From Pseudoalteromonas galatheae (GTDB taxonomy: Bacteria; Pseudomonadota; Gammaproteobacteria; Enterobacterales; Alteromonadaceae): a stretch of DNA of 64,000 bases. Below the pieces are notes generated by a model that had not been told where the DNA came from, did not search any database, and was given only the letters and a program-made list of their open reading frames with translations. A program made the position numbers and the translations under genes. The stretch spans positions 3,613,501-3,677,500 of the forward strand of contig NZ_PNCO02000001.1 in assembly GCF_005886105.2 (NCBI RefSeq), written 5' to 3'. Positions within the stretch are counted from its first letter, which is position 1, and each line of letters starts with the position of its first letter. Shown here piece by piece: positions 25,497-34,487 of the stretch.

Positions 25497-26842
25497 CGCT
25501 CCACCGTCGTTGATAAACTTACTGTACTTGCCACTCTGTCGAATTGATATTGCGGCACAAGGTCAACATGACAGCCATAACGTTTAAATTCGCCGGGCTC
25601 TTCAACAACGCTGACTTTCGCAGATTTGAGTGGCATTTTCGCTAGCGTCATTTCATCAGAAACAATTGAGTTCGAGCAGTATTGTTCAAGCCAATGGGTA
25701 AGCCTATTTTCACAATCATGCGCTTCCATTGACGAGCCAATCATCTCCCTAAGTTGTACTTTGAGATAATGTGCTATTCGGCTGACCATCAATGTGGTTT
25801 GGAGCAGGTAGCGATTTTCGGTGTCATTTTCCACTTTGATTGAGCTATTCGATTGAAAAAAGTATCTTTCATTTAAAGGGTTATGAAAAATAGGGATCAA
25901 ACCAAGCTGAGAAATAAAGGCAGCATTACTCGCTGAGATACGAGTTTTAAAAACCACCGGCAGGTCATCTTTCTTTGCGCCATAGTAGCTAATAGCACTG
26001 CCACCAGAGCCGTCTAGCTTGCGAGATTTCAAAAAGCCAAACCAGCGCACGCGATTGAACTCAATCATCACGTTTTTCAAAAAGGTTGTGGCTGTGTTTC
26101 CCCAGCGAAAATTGTCATCGGCTTCTTCGTCGAACACAAACCCCGCAGGATGAAATCGGTAAATACGGCGATAACCTATTTTATTGAAAACGAGACCAAT
26201 AAAGTGACTATTGTCTTTAGCCCGCAAGCGATGCCAGCTCTCAAAATCGTGCGCCGCCAACACCCGCTTGATCTTCGCGGTATCACATAAAAAAGACTCT
26301 CCTATCGCCCCGAGGAAAGCTTCATCAGCATCCAAGACGATAGGACAGAGGCTTTTCTCTCCCAATTCAGCAAGTAACTCTAACGTGTAAATATCGTCAA
26401 ATTCATTGGCATAATCGATATCAAGGCTAATGTTGTGATCTATCACAACCAATCCATAAGGCTCTCCCCCCATCGTATTGAACTCTCGATTCGCAATGAG
26501 GTTGTATAATTTAGCCTGTTTGACTGATGGAGAAATATTGAGATCTTGGGAAATTTCTGACCAAGCAATATTTAAGATTTTTACTCGGACGGTTTTATAG
26601 TTGACCGGTAAATTAACTAATTCATGTAATGCCCGCCAGCGCGCCTCTAATGCCGTAAATTTGCGGTGGGCCATAACCAAAGACAACTGCTCACTGATCA
26701 AACGGTCAATATCAGCAATTAGGTGCTTTACCAGCGCAACATTGTTTGAATGGTGTTCAGTCCTAGACATGAGGAATAGTGTTCCAGCGATCAGTCGGTT
26801 AATACGCAGAAGTGAAACGAGGTATCGCATACCTCGCTTCAC
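25493..26842 (-). CDS. Second TssC-like sheath protein
   Basis: 449 residues from a GTG at 26842; an ATG at 26770 (MSRTEHH) is possible. It is a divergent paralogue of the TssC just upstream, sharing the alignable blocks FTALEARWRALHELV, GEPYGLVVIDHNI, MVSRIAHYLKVQLRE and GSSMEAHDCENRLTHWLEQY. Several operons of this general type code a second sheath-family protein (ImpD-like) of unclear role. A short inverted repeat (26818-26834, GAGGTAT/ATACCTC) covers the codons right after the GTG and could affect its translation. Confidence 0.8.
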   Translation of the reverse strand: MKRGMRYLVSLLRINRLIAGTLFLMSRTEHHSNNVALVKHLIADIDRLISEQLSLVMAHRKFTALEARWRALHELVNLPVNYKTVRVKILNIAWSEISQDLNISPSVKQAKLYNLIANREFNTMGGEPYGLVVIDHNISLDIDYANEFDDIYTLELLAELGEKSLCPIVLDADEAFLGAIGESFLCDTAKIKRVLAAHDFESWHRLRAKDNSHFIGLVFNKIGYRRIYRFHPAGFVFDEEADDNFRWGNTATTFLKNVMIEFNRVRWFGFLKSRKLDGSGGSAISYYGAKKDDLPVVFKTRISASNAAFISQLGLIPIFHNPLNERYFFQSNSSIKVENDTENRYLLQTTLMVSRIAHYLKVQLREMIGSSMEAHDCENRLTHWLEQYCSNSIVSDEMTLAKMPLKSAKVSVVEEPGEFKRYGCHVDLVPQYQFDRVASTVSLSTTVER

Positions 26843-26878
26843 TGAGTGTTTTTAACGCTTGAATTAGGCGTTGTAAAC

Positions 26879-28351
26879 TTAGCCCGGTAGGCTTGCAACC
26901 ATACGCACAGAAGTTGTTAGTTCTTCCATTTGTAGCCAAGGACGTAAATGCGCAACTGCCGAGTAAGCACCAGGACGGCCTGGTTGCTCAATCACTGAGA
27001 TTTGTGCTTCAGCAAGTGGGGTTTTTGCACGCTCTGCATTACCCATCGCACCTGAGTTTGTGTACATTGCAATCCACTCACTCATTTCCTTCTGGATATC
27101 AGCCGCTTCCATATTAGAACCAATATTGTCACGACCCATTACTTTGAGATAATGCGCAATGCGACTACTCGCCATGATATACGGCAAACGCGCTGAGATT
27201 GCAGCATTCGCTGTCGCATCCGGATCGGTATACTCTTTAGGTTTTTGCGTTGTTTGCCCGCCTAAGAACACAGCATAATCGGTGTTCTTATAGTGAACTA
27301 ACGGAAGGAAACCTAAATCACTCAGTTCTTTCTCGCGCTCATCCGTTAAGTTAACTTCAGTCGGACACTGCTGCGTGATATCACCAGAATCAGTTAGATA
27401 AGTTAGGTTAGGCAAAGCTTCTACTTTACCGCCATTGTCCATACCACGGATCGCAGTACACCAACCGTATGCTTCAAAAGCTTGGTTCATTTTCAGCGCC
27501 ATTTCATACGCAGCATTAGACCAAACGATCTCGTCATTGCTCGCTGGTTTTGGATTGCCTGCGGTATCTGTCGCTAGCTCTTCAAACTCAAATGATTTGA
27601 TTTTTTTGCCTTTACCGCCGTACGGTAAACGCGCCATCGTACGAGGCATAGTTAATGCCACATAACGTGCATCATCGCTTTCTCTAAATGAGTTCCAAGA
27701 CGCATAGCTTGGCGAGTCAAATGCCGGCGCGATTGGCTTTCCTTCACTAAATGTTGAGAAGCTACTTAATTCGAACATTTCAGGCGCTGCTGCTGCGATA
27801 AATGGTGCATGACTGGCTGCAGCCACTTCACCCATGTAACGCAAAAGCGCAACGTCTTCATCTTTTTGAGAAAACTCGTAATCACCTAAAATTAGGCCGT
27901 AAGGTTCACCGCCTGCAGTGCCATATTCATGCTGATATAGCGTATTGAATAGCGGACTGCGGTCGACTGCCGGTGCGTCTTCAAACTGCTCAAGTAACTC
28001 ATCTTTTGTGATATTGAGTAACTTCACCTTTTGAGATGTACCCAGTGCACTGTTGCGGATAAGTTTTTGCAAACCTAACCACGAACCTTCTAACTCTTGA
28101 AAGCTATCTTGTTGCATAATTGCTGAAAGCTGTTGGGACATTTTCTTATCAATTTCAGCCACCGCATTCGCGATGGTATCTGTTAAGTTTTTATCCCAAG
28201 TCACTGTGCCTGACATCGCTTCTTTGGTTAAAGAAGTAAGTAGCTCTTTGGTTCTGTCTGGCGCAGTTTGACTTGTCGCACTGATTGCACGGTCTAAAAA
28301 CGAACCGCTTTCACCAGCTGCACCACCATCTTGCTGTAATTCTTCAGACAT
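26879..28351 (-). CDS. tssC: T6SS contractile sheath large subunit TssC (VipB)
   Basis: 490 residues, the canonical length. Typical blocks: SWLGLQKLI, YGTAGGEPYGLILGDYEF, TMPRTMARLPYGGKGKKI and MASSRIAHYLKVMGRDNIGS, with NMEAADIQKEMSEWI near the end. With TssB it builds the contractile tail sheath. Its ATG overlaps the tssB stop by one base. Confidence 0.97.
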   Translation of the reverse strand: MSEELQQDGGAAGESGSFLDRAISATSQTAPDRTKELLTSLTKEAMSGTVTWDKNLTDTIANAVAEIDKKMSQQLSAIMQQDSFQELEGSWLGLQKLIRNSALGTSQKVKLLNITKDELLEQFEDAPAVDRSPLFNTLYQHEYGTAGGEPYGLILGDYEFSQKDEDVALLRYMGEVAAASHAPFIAAAAPEMFELSSFSTFSEGKPIAPAFDSPSYASWNSFRESDDARYVALTMPRTMARLPYGGKGKKIKSFEFEELATDTAGNPKPASNDEIVWSNAAYEMALKMNQAFEAYGWCTAIRGMDNGGKVEALPNLTYLTDSGDITQQCPTEVNLTDEREKELSDLGFLPLVHYKNTDYAVFLGGQTTQKPKEYTDPDATANAAISARLPYIMASSRIAHYLKVMGRDNIGSNMEAADIQKEMSEWIAMYTNSGAMGNAERAKTPLAEAQISVIEQPGRPGAYSAVAHLRPWLQMEELTTSVRMVASLPG

Positions 28352-28848
28352 TATTCCTCTCCTTTAACGCCAAGTTCATCAGACAGCGCGCTCAAAGAGT
28401 CTGCGCTTTGTAGAATGTCTTTTAGTAACTTTTCAAAGTCACGAGAGCGATCTGCTTTGCTCAGCAATTCATTCAGCTGATTACGCGTTTCAAGTAGCTT
28501 TTTCAAAGGCTCAATACGTTGAACCAACGCATCGGGCTCAAAGTCTTTCATTGAGTCAAAATCTAAATTAACTTCAAACTGACTGTCATCAGCTTCAATC
28601 ACATTGTCGACTTTTAATGTCAATGAAGGTTGGATACGGCCCAGTACGTCATCAAAGTTGTCTTGATCTACTTGAATAAATTCACGATCTTCAACTTCTT
28701 TTGGGTCTTCTCTGTCTCCAGAGAAATTACCGAGTACCGCTGATACAAACGGCAGCTCTTTTTTCTCAGTTGCGCCATTAGTTTCAACATCGTAGGTAAT
28801 ACTTACGCGGTTTTTACTAACGCGCTTATGTTGCGAATTAAGTGCCAT
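28351..28848 (-). CDS. tssB: T6SS contractile sheath small subunit TssB (VipA)
   Basis: 165 residues with the family features VSITYDVETNGA, ELPFVSAVLGNFSGD, DREFIQVDQDNFDDVL and a C-terminal helix that binds TssC. It starts 11 bases after hcp. Confidence 0.96.
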   Translation of the reverse strand: MALNSQHKRVSKNRVSITYDVETNGATEKKELPFVSAVLGNFSGDREDPKEVEDREFIQVDQDNFDDVLGRIQPSLTLKVDNVIEADDSQFEVNLDFDSMKDFEPDALVQRIEPLKKLLETRNQLNELLSKADRSRDFEKLLKDILQSADSLSALSDELGVKGEE

Positions 28849-28859
28849 AGTGATTTACC

Positions 28860-29390
28860 TTACTTAAGATCTGCAGCAGAAGTAAGCTGGTTAGTCGTTG
28901 CATCATATTTAACAGATGCTGCTTTCTCTAGCTTACCGCCCTCATCCTCAACGAAGAAGATTTGCTCAATTTTAGTATAAGTAAGCGAGAATGACTCAGA
29001 TGGCTGACCACCATCACTGCCAGAGATACTAAAGTTCGCCATACGTGCTTCTTCTAGAGAAATAACGTAGTAAGGTACAATTCCTTTACCATCACGAGAT
29101 GGCTTAGTCATTACTAGCTCAACGGTTTTACCGTCTGCACCTGGCTGGAATAAATAGGTAAGTAGGTACGGTGTTGCACCGTCATAGCTCTTTGAGATAC
29201 TGATCTCGCCAAGTGCTACCATACCGTTATCTTGGTTGTTTGCATTACCAATATCTACAGAAACGCCACGCATAGCGCCCCAAGATAGGCTATCTACCGC
29301 AAACCAACCTTTTTTGCTGTTTAAATCGGCAACTGTTGCAGCCCCTTTGATGCTGTCATTGCCGTCGATTCTCATGAAAATTGACGCCAT
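28860..29390 (-). CDS. hcp: Hcp (TssD), T6SS inner-tube protein
   Basis: 176 residues. It begins MASIFMRIDGNDSIKGAA and contains GWFAVDSLSWGAMRGV and ISKSYDGATPYLL, the standard Hcp pattern, with YTKIEQIFF towards the C-terminus. The hexameric rings stack inside the sheath and can carry small effectors. It has no fused toxin. It lies 65 bases after tssA, a gap large enough for its own promoter or RNA-processing site. Confidence 0.96.
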   Translation of the reverse strand: MASIFMRIDGNDSIKGAATVADLNSKKGWFAVDSLSWGAMRGVSVDIGNANNQDNGMVALGEISISKSYDGATPYLLTYLFQPGADGKTVELVMTKPSRDGKGIVPYYVISLEEARMANFSISGSDGGQPSESFSLTYTKIEQIFFVEDEGGKLEKAASVKYDATTNQLTSAADLK

Positions 29391-29455
29391 TTGTATTCTC
29401 CATAGCTATGTTATTTTTCCCTACAAAGTGTAGGCATAAATTTAATCTTTATTAA

Positions 29456-30760
29456 TTACCAGAGTGGCCCTGACGAGGAACTATCTTTGGTTACAGGCTT
29501 AACTTCTGGTACTGGCTCTGCGTCTGTTTGAATCGGTTGCACTACTTCGGGCACTACCGTTTCTACAACCGCGGGGTTCGGACTAGATACTGCTACACTC
29601 TCTTCCGACAACAACTCGCCTAAGTCATTGTCAACGCCTGTTAACTTGCTTATCTCGGCAAGCGCAGGTGAATCTTTTGCAATCAATTCTCCCATCAAAT
29701 CAGAGAATGACATGTTGCCCCAACGTATGGCTCTGGCGAGCAAATAGGGAATGGGGCTATGCGGCTCCGTCTTCTTAAAGAAAACCGCAATTTTATTTAA
29801 GTCTTCCAGTGCATGCTCACGGGTATACGCCGCTTTGGCAATCACAGGCTGGGTGATGGTCGCTTCTGCGACAGCTGCACTTACCGTGGCTTGTGGTTGT
29901 GGCGCGGGCTCTTTACTTGCTTCAACAACCACTTGATTCTCTTCCTTTTGTACCAAAACTTCAGTTGCTTCTTGTTGTTTTACAACATCGGGAAAGAAGT
30001 GTTGGTACATCAGCTTAATTTGCTTTATCGCATCGCGAACAAAACGAAAACCGAGCAATGCAAGTCCGTGCTTATTGCGGTATCCGTTAACGAATAAATC
30101 AATCTCTTTAAGCTTGTTTTCAATCTCACTCAAGATATCAAAGCGTGAGACCAGCTCTGTTTTTCTGGATTGTAAAACCGCGGAAAACTCAGCTTTTTTG
30201 GCTTCGAGACTACCGTCTTTCTGAGCCGAAACATAATCACTGAAGGTGTAGTCATCAATAAACGGATAGCGCATTAGTGGCACATTTAACAGCCCTGAAC
30301 TTGGGCTATCGCCCGTCAATTGTTCAAGCGGTTTGGTTTGATTATCACAGTGTTTTTGCGCAGCTTCAGCGTCATCAAGTTTCGCTACTTTTTTTTCAGG
30401 TAGTTTAGGATGAATTGACTCACCGAGCTGTTTTAACGCAAACAAAAAGTCGTCTAACCCTGCATTAAATAAGGATAGATCTTCTTTTTTGTATGCTAGC
30501 GAGGATAACCACCACACAAAGACTTCAATATCTCGTGAGTCATTTTTTAACGTATCACCAGTCGACTGTTGCAGTTGATACCAATCCTCGGCGTTTTGGC
30601 GCTGAAGTTCTTGGTCTTGCGCTGACGATGGTGTTTCTAGCAGCTTACGTAGGCTAGATTGCGCAATATTGAGTAAATTACGTAGTTCCCGAAACTTTGT
30701 TCGCTCTTCTTTAAGGAATATACCGGCATCAAGCTCAGCATTTGGAGAAAAAAGTAACAT
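29456..30760 (-). CDS. tssA: T6SS cap/assembly protein TssA (ImpA family)
   Basis: 434 residues. The N-terminal ImpA domain contains DWYQLQQSTGDTLKNDSRDIEVFVWWL. The C-terminal part holds PHSPIPYLLARAIRWG, the typical TssA segment, ahead of a low-complexity V/P/E-rich tail ending SSSGPLW. TssA primes and caps sheath polymerisation. It is the first gene of the minus-strand T6SS operon. Confidence 0.92.
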   Translation of the reverse strand: MLLFSPNAELDAGIFLKEERTKFRELRNLLNIAQSSLRKLLETPSSAQDQELQRQNAEDWYQLQQSTGDTLKNDSRDIEVFVWWLSSLAYKKEDLSLFNAGLDDFLFALKQLGESIHPKLPEKKVAKLDDAEAAQKHCDNQTKPLEQLTGDSPSSGLLNVPLMRYPFIDDYTFSDYVSAQKDGSLEAKKAEFSAVLQSRKTELVSRFDILSEIENKLKEIDLFVNGYRNKHGLALLGFRFVRDAIKQIKLMYQHFFPDVVKQQEATEVLVQKEENQVVVEASKEPAPQPQATVSAAVAEATITQPVIAKAAYTREHALEDLNKIAVFFKKTEPHSPIPYLLARAIRWGNMSFSDLMGELIAKDSPALAEISKLTGVDNDLGELLSEESVAVSSPNPAVVETVVPEVVQPIQTDAEPVPEVKPVTKDSSSSGPLW

Positions 30761-30807
30761 AGGCGGCTAATTTAAACCCTATACGCATTATTATTTATTC
30801 TTCATTC

Positions 30808-30836
30808 CATTGTGGAGCAGAATGATCCAAAGTCAA
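30808..30836 (-). promoter_or_regulatory. Possible sigma-70 promoter of the T6SS operon
   Basis: On the minus strand TTGACT (30831-30836), a 17-base spacer and ACAATG (30808-30813), about 50 bases before the tssA start. The -35 is good and the -10 is poor. Confidence 0.35.
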
Positions 30837-31044
30837 GATATTAATACCTTGTTAAATTATAGGGTTAGATCAAAAAACCGTTAATCCACACAGGAAAAAC
30901 CGTTATTTTTGCTACAAGCACCAATGTGAACAGCCCTAAATAACGAGAAAATATCAAGAAACTATGGACAAAAAATGAATTTAGTCAGAGTTTTTGCCAT
31001 TTTTCAAAAAAAGTAAAAAACACTTTAATTATAGTTTTTTAACT

Positions 31045-31073
31045 TTGATTCAACTTTTACATTCCACTATAGT
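31045..31073 (+). promoter_or_regulatory. Probable sigma-70 promoter of the metalloprotease gene
   Basis: TTGATT (31045-31050), a 17-base spacer and TATAGT (31068-31073), 32 bases before the ATG. An AGAGG ribosome-binding site follows. Confidence 0.5.
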
Positions 31074-31105
31074 TGCGCCAATTGGCGTCATACAAAGAGG
31101 TTTAA

Positions 31106-32563
31106 ATGAAAGACAATTTCATCAGGGATGGCATTAGAGGCAACTTAGTTGTTAAAGACTTTGTGCCTGCCACAAAAATCGGCAAGTTTGATCTCAAAGT
31201 AGAACCACACAAAAAGAAAATCACCGTAATTGTTAAAATCTTTTATCGATTTATCGACAACACCGAAGATCAACTCTCGTGGTCAATGCATGAAAAAAAT
31301 GAGTTTAAACGTAATGCAAGACGCGTAATTTTAGAAAAGTGGAAAAACAATTATAAGATCCGCTGTACCAAGCAGAACTGGGAAGAATTTGTGATGGACA
31401 TTAACTTTGTCATTGCAGAGGTGAACAACTCAGCGTACTGTCGTTATGTCGTAGAAGTAAAAAAGCTTGCGCGGTATAAGTCTAGCGGCGGCATCAATCA
31501 TGGCGTGGTTCCACATGTCTGCGATGTCAACAATTTTGCCAATGAAATTGACATCACCAAAAACCAAGAGCGGATCTTCAATTACAAAGAGGGTTTGCTG
31601 CGCTCAGGATTGAGGGGGTTGCTACCTGCGGGCGATGGCGACTATATTACTTTTTCATCGGATCAACGTATTCTAACCAGCGACATGAAGAGCTACTTAG
31701 ACCGTTTTTTAACGATTGTAAGAGCACGCAGAACGCCCGATGTACTTGGTATTAAAGCTTATATTATTGGTCTCAAAGGTAAAAATGACAGCACCTTTAC
31801 GTACAATTTAGAATCACGCCGAGCAAACTCTGTCGCTAATTACATTAACCAGCGCATTGTCGGCGACAACTTTGCTATTGTTGCCGACACATCACAGCAA
31901 TGGGCCAAAGACGCGGTAGCCTTCTTAAAAACTCGCACTCGTAACCACACAGTTTCCGGCCAAGATGGGGGTGTACTTATTGTTATTCGCACACCCCATA
32001 ATGTTGATCGCACCGTACCGCATAAATATATCGTGATGACTCATGAGTTTGGACACATGCTAGGGCTGCCTGACGAATATTTTGGTGTACACAGCAACTC
32101 CACCATGGCGAAGCTAAGGCTAGATAACGTTTGGCCAAGCACAATACGCTCACAAAGGGTAGCGACAGGGAACAAACGCCTCAGAGAGATGCAAGACGGC
32201 TTTACGCAAATGGCCACACAAGCCAATGTGTCTTTACCTAACTTGATTTTAAAGACCACCATAGTCAAACGGCCTGAGGCTGAACAAACGTATCAAGAAA
32301 TACAAGACAAAAATGACCAAATCACTCGACGTAAGCAACAGTTAAAAGATACCTTTGGTCAAAATAGTTGGGCCTATAAGAAGTATAAAGACTCACATCC
32401 CAGACTTTATGCGCCCCCAAGCACAGAAGCAATTTCTAACAGCATCATGCACAGTGGCAGCGATATTCAAAAAGTGCATTTTGTGACGATTTGGTCGGCC
32501 CTGTGCAAAGCAACTGAAACGCACCTTGATGTCACTGATTGGGAGATTGTCCCTGCAGAATAA
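31106..32563 (+). CDS. Putative metzincin-like zinc metalloprotease, candidate T6SS effector
   Basis: 485 residues with no signal peptide. The zinc-binding motif is H313-EFG-H317-MLG-LP-D323, the HExxHxxGxxD form with Asp as third ligand, followed by EYFG. SIMHSGSDI near residue 448 may be the Met-turn. Upstream, residues about 175-265 resemble an OmpA-like fold (YIIGLKGKN... YNLESRRANSVANYI). The N-terminal 150 residues are unrecognised. It is divergent from tssA and lacks export signals, so T6SS delivery is plausible but inferred only from position. I see no clear immunity partner downstream. Confidence 0.65.
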   Translation: MKDNFIRDGIRGNLVVKDFVPATKIGKFDLKVEPHKKKITVIVKIFYRFIDNTEDQLSWSMHEKNEFKRNARRVILEKWKNNYKIRCTKQNWEEFVMDINFVIAEVNNSAYCRYVVEVKKLARYKSSGGINHGVVPHVCDVNNFANEIDITKNQERIFNYKEGLLRSGLRGLLPAGDGDYITFSSDQRILTSDMKSYLDRFLTIVRARRTPDVLGIKAYIIGLKGKNDSTFTYNLESRRANSVANYINQRIVGDNFAIVADTSQQWAKDAVAFLKTRTRNHTVSGQDGGVLIVIRTPHNVDRTVPHKYIVMTHEFGHMLGLPDEYFGVHSNSTMAKLRLDNVWPSTIRSQRVATGNKRLREMQDGFTQMATQANVSLPNLILKTTIVKRPEAEQTYQEIQDKNDQITRRKQQLKDTFGQNSWAYKKYKDSHPRLYAPPSTEAISNSIMHSGSDIQKVHFVTIWSALCKATETHLDVTDWEIVPAE

Positions 32564-32703
32564 GGAAATATCAATCCTGAAGTTTGAACAAGAAAGAGGT
32601 AAGCAACTAGAACATATGCTAATTCCAATATGGGGCTTAACGGCTGTTGCTATTTAGATGTTGTGTTTGCTCACGGCAATTGAATTGCAGCTGAGTACCT
32701 AAA

Positions 32704-32733
32704 GCAATGGAAGGTGCGCACACTTTCCATTGC
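32704..32733 (-). terminator. Hairpin downstream of the small secreted-protein gene
   Basis: GCAATGGAA (32704-32712) pairs with TTCCATTGC (32725-32733). It lies 12 bases beyond the stop codon of the minus-strand gene; the U-tract is weak. Confidence 0.45.
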
Positions 32734-32745
32734 AAATAGCAAAGC

Positions 32746-33132
32746 TTAGAAGCTTAGCATTTTTTTAACATGACAAACTTGAGGTATTACATTTTTTTGC
32801 ACCTCAAATTGTACTCTGTCGCCTTCAGAGATTGTCGCTGCGATGTTCGTTACTCTTTCAAGAATAGTAGGATCGCTGTAGCTTACAGCACCATTCATTA
32901 CACAGCGGAACTTACGTCCATTAGAGTCTTGAGCATTTACAGTTAAATGGTTTTCGCTCACATTCATAGAGAAAGTGCCTGCTTGGCTGTGGTTTAACAC
33001 AACTTCAGCAGTTTGGATGACCACGCTACCATAATCTACTTCTGTGATTTTTACTTCAGCAGCAGAAGCCGAACCAGCAGATACACCTAGCGCTAAAACT
33101 GTCGCACCCAAAACTTTGTTTAATACTTTCAT
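32746..33132 (-). CDS. Small secreted protein of unknown function
   Basis: 128 residues with a clear Sec signal peptide (MKVLNKVLGATVLALGVSAGSASAA, cut after ASA). The mature part of about 104 residues is beta-rich with two cysteines (in FRCVMNG and QVCHVKK) that could form a disulfide. No family recognised. It is monocistronic between the protease gene and the ankyrin-like gene. Confidence 0.7.
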   Translation of the reverse strand: MKVLNKVLGATVLALGVSAGSASAAEVKITEVDYGSVVIQTAEVVLNHSQAGTFSMNVSENHLTVNAQDSNGRKFRCVMNGAVSYSDPTILERVTNIAATISEGDRVQFEVQKNVIPQVCHVKKMLSF

Positions 33133-33445
33133 TGTATATTAGTCCTTTATACATTTATTAAATTGAAAAGCCCTTGAAATTTAAGGCATTGCAAAACTAG
33201 CACATAACAATTTTAAATAAAACAAAACAAGTTAAAATAATTTTTAACATGTATACACAGTAAGTTTAAACTTGAATTTATATGCCCCTCGTTGAGGATA
33301 AAATCGTTTCAATATGCTCTCTATCTTCTCTACCAAAAAATCATGTGAGCAATATTTAGTGAACAATAAGACAAGCTAAATCATTGAATACAAATGACTT
33401 GCTAAGCGATAATAACCGTGTCGTACAAATTAAAAGGAAACATTT
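33133..33445. other. AT-rich intergenic region
   Basis: 313 bases between two divergent genes. I see no gene; it should contain both promoters. A short inverted repeat GTTAAAA/TTTTTAAC lies at about 33231-33248. Confidence 0.5.
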
Positions 33446-34351
33446 ATGACCATTAGGGGTATCGCTGATATACAAACTTACTTTGCGCAAGGTAATTTTG
33501 AGTACTTAAAAGACCATCATGCGAGTCATTGGTTTGGTTGCGACAATTTTGAAGAACACCATGAAATGATAATACGCCTAAGAGCCGAAGGGGTAATAAC
33601 CGATAGTGATATTTATCTAAACTTTATAAAGATACAGGATGCACCAGAGTTAGATGAACAGCCTAACGGTGGCAAACTAGGCAAAGTATTTACGCTGCTA
33701 AATCAATTTCCGCGTGATGGCAGCCTCGTCATTGAAAACAGCGAACATATTTGGCGTTTAGCCAACGACTATTCTCTACCATTAATCGCTGCATTTATAG
33801 AGTCTGGCGTTCAGCTAGATCACAACGCCTTATTAGCCACAACCTTTGCAGGCGAACACGATACTGAATTTAAGTTGTTTACTCTGCTGATTTCACAATT
33901 CCCTGACTTTTCACAACAAGCACTCAGTGCTACTTGCGCAACTGTGCTGTATTGCCTTCAACATAACCCTGAAGAAACCCAATACATAGCAGTGATCCAA
34001 ACTCTTCTTGAGCGCGGTGCCAACCTCAACACATGCTTCAACAACGACACTAATTGGTCATCTTGGCACACCGATTATCGCAGCCTGTTTGGTGCTTTTT
34101 TACAATGTAATCCAGCGCTTTTATTAGCCTTACCAGAGATCGCTAAAGACTATATTCCCACCCCAGAACTCCTTCGCGCGATCGATTGGAACTTCTTAGT
34201 CTGTGAAGGGGAGTTTGAACAAGCACATGCAGACACTATTACCGCATTAATAGCCCGCGGCGCTGTATTTCCCGTTGCCGATATAATCGAAGCACTAGAA
34301 GAAAACGGCTACCACCGATATGTGGCTGAGCTGAATGCTTATGAGAAATAA
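33446..34351 (+). CDS. Ankyrin-repeat-like protein of unknown function
   Basis: 301 residues, start supported by an AAAGGAA site. There is no signal peptide. Several helix-turn-helix segments look like degenerate ankyrin units: LPLIAAFIESGVQLDHNALL, VIQTLLERGANLNTCF and TITALIARGAVFPVADII. It probably mediates protein contact; its partner is unknown. It could act as an immunity or regulatory protein of the T6SS region, but nothing in the sequence shows this. Confidence 0.6.
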   Translation: MTIRGIADIQTYFAQGNFEYLKDHHASHWFGCDNFEEHHEMIIRLRAEGVITDSDIYLNFIKIQDAPELDEQPNGGKLGKVFTLLNQFPRDGSLVIENSEHIWRLANDYSLPLIAAFIESGVQLDHNALLATTFAGEHDTEFKLFTLLISQFPDFSQQALSATCATVLYCLQHNPEETQYIAVIQTLLERGANLNTCFNNDTNWSSWHTDYRSLFGAFLQCNPALLLALPEIAKDYIPTPELLRAIDWNFLVCEGEFEQAHADTITALIARGAVFPVADIIEALEENGYHRYVAELNAYEK

Positions 34352-34357
34352 TCAATA

Positions 34358-34375
34358 GGTGAGTGAGAACTCACC
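34358..34375 (+). terminator. Terminator hairpin after the ankyrin-like gene
   Basis: GGTGAGT / ACTCACC with loop GAGA, 6 bases beyond the stop codon, followed by ATTAGTTTAAT. Confidence 0.6.
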
Positions 34376-34487
34376 ATTAGTTTAATAGAAGCGAATAAAT
34401 AACAGTGGGTGATGAGATGGACGCTCCCAAATCGGCGTCAATGCGCCAAACTGATAGTTGCAAACACAGTTATTAGGAGAGTCCATC

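Larger units (their letters stand above)
30761..31105. other. Divergent promoter region between tssA and the metalloprotease gene
   Basis: 345 AT-rich bases with no gene. One promoter candidate is seen in each direction, listed separately. Confidence 0.6.

Noticed and set aside
34458..34487. Upstream start of the IS110 transposase
   Set aside because: The ATG at 34488 has the AGGAGA site and begins at the conserved RuvC-like strand.
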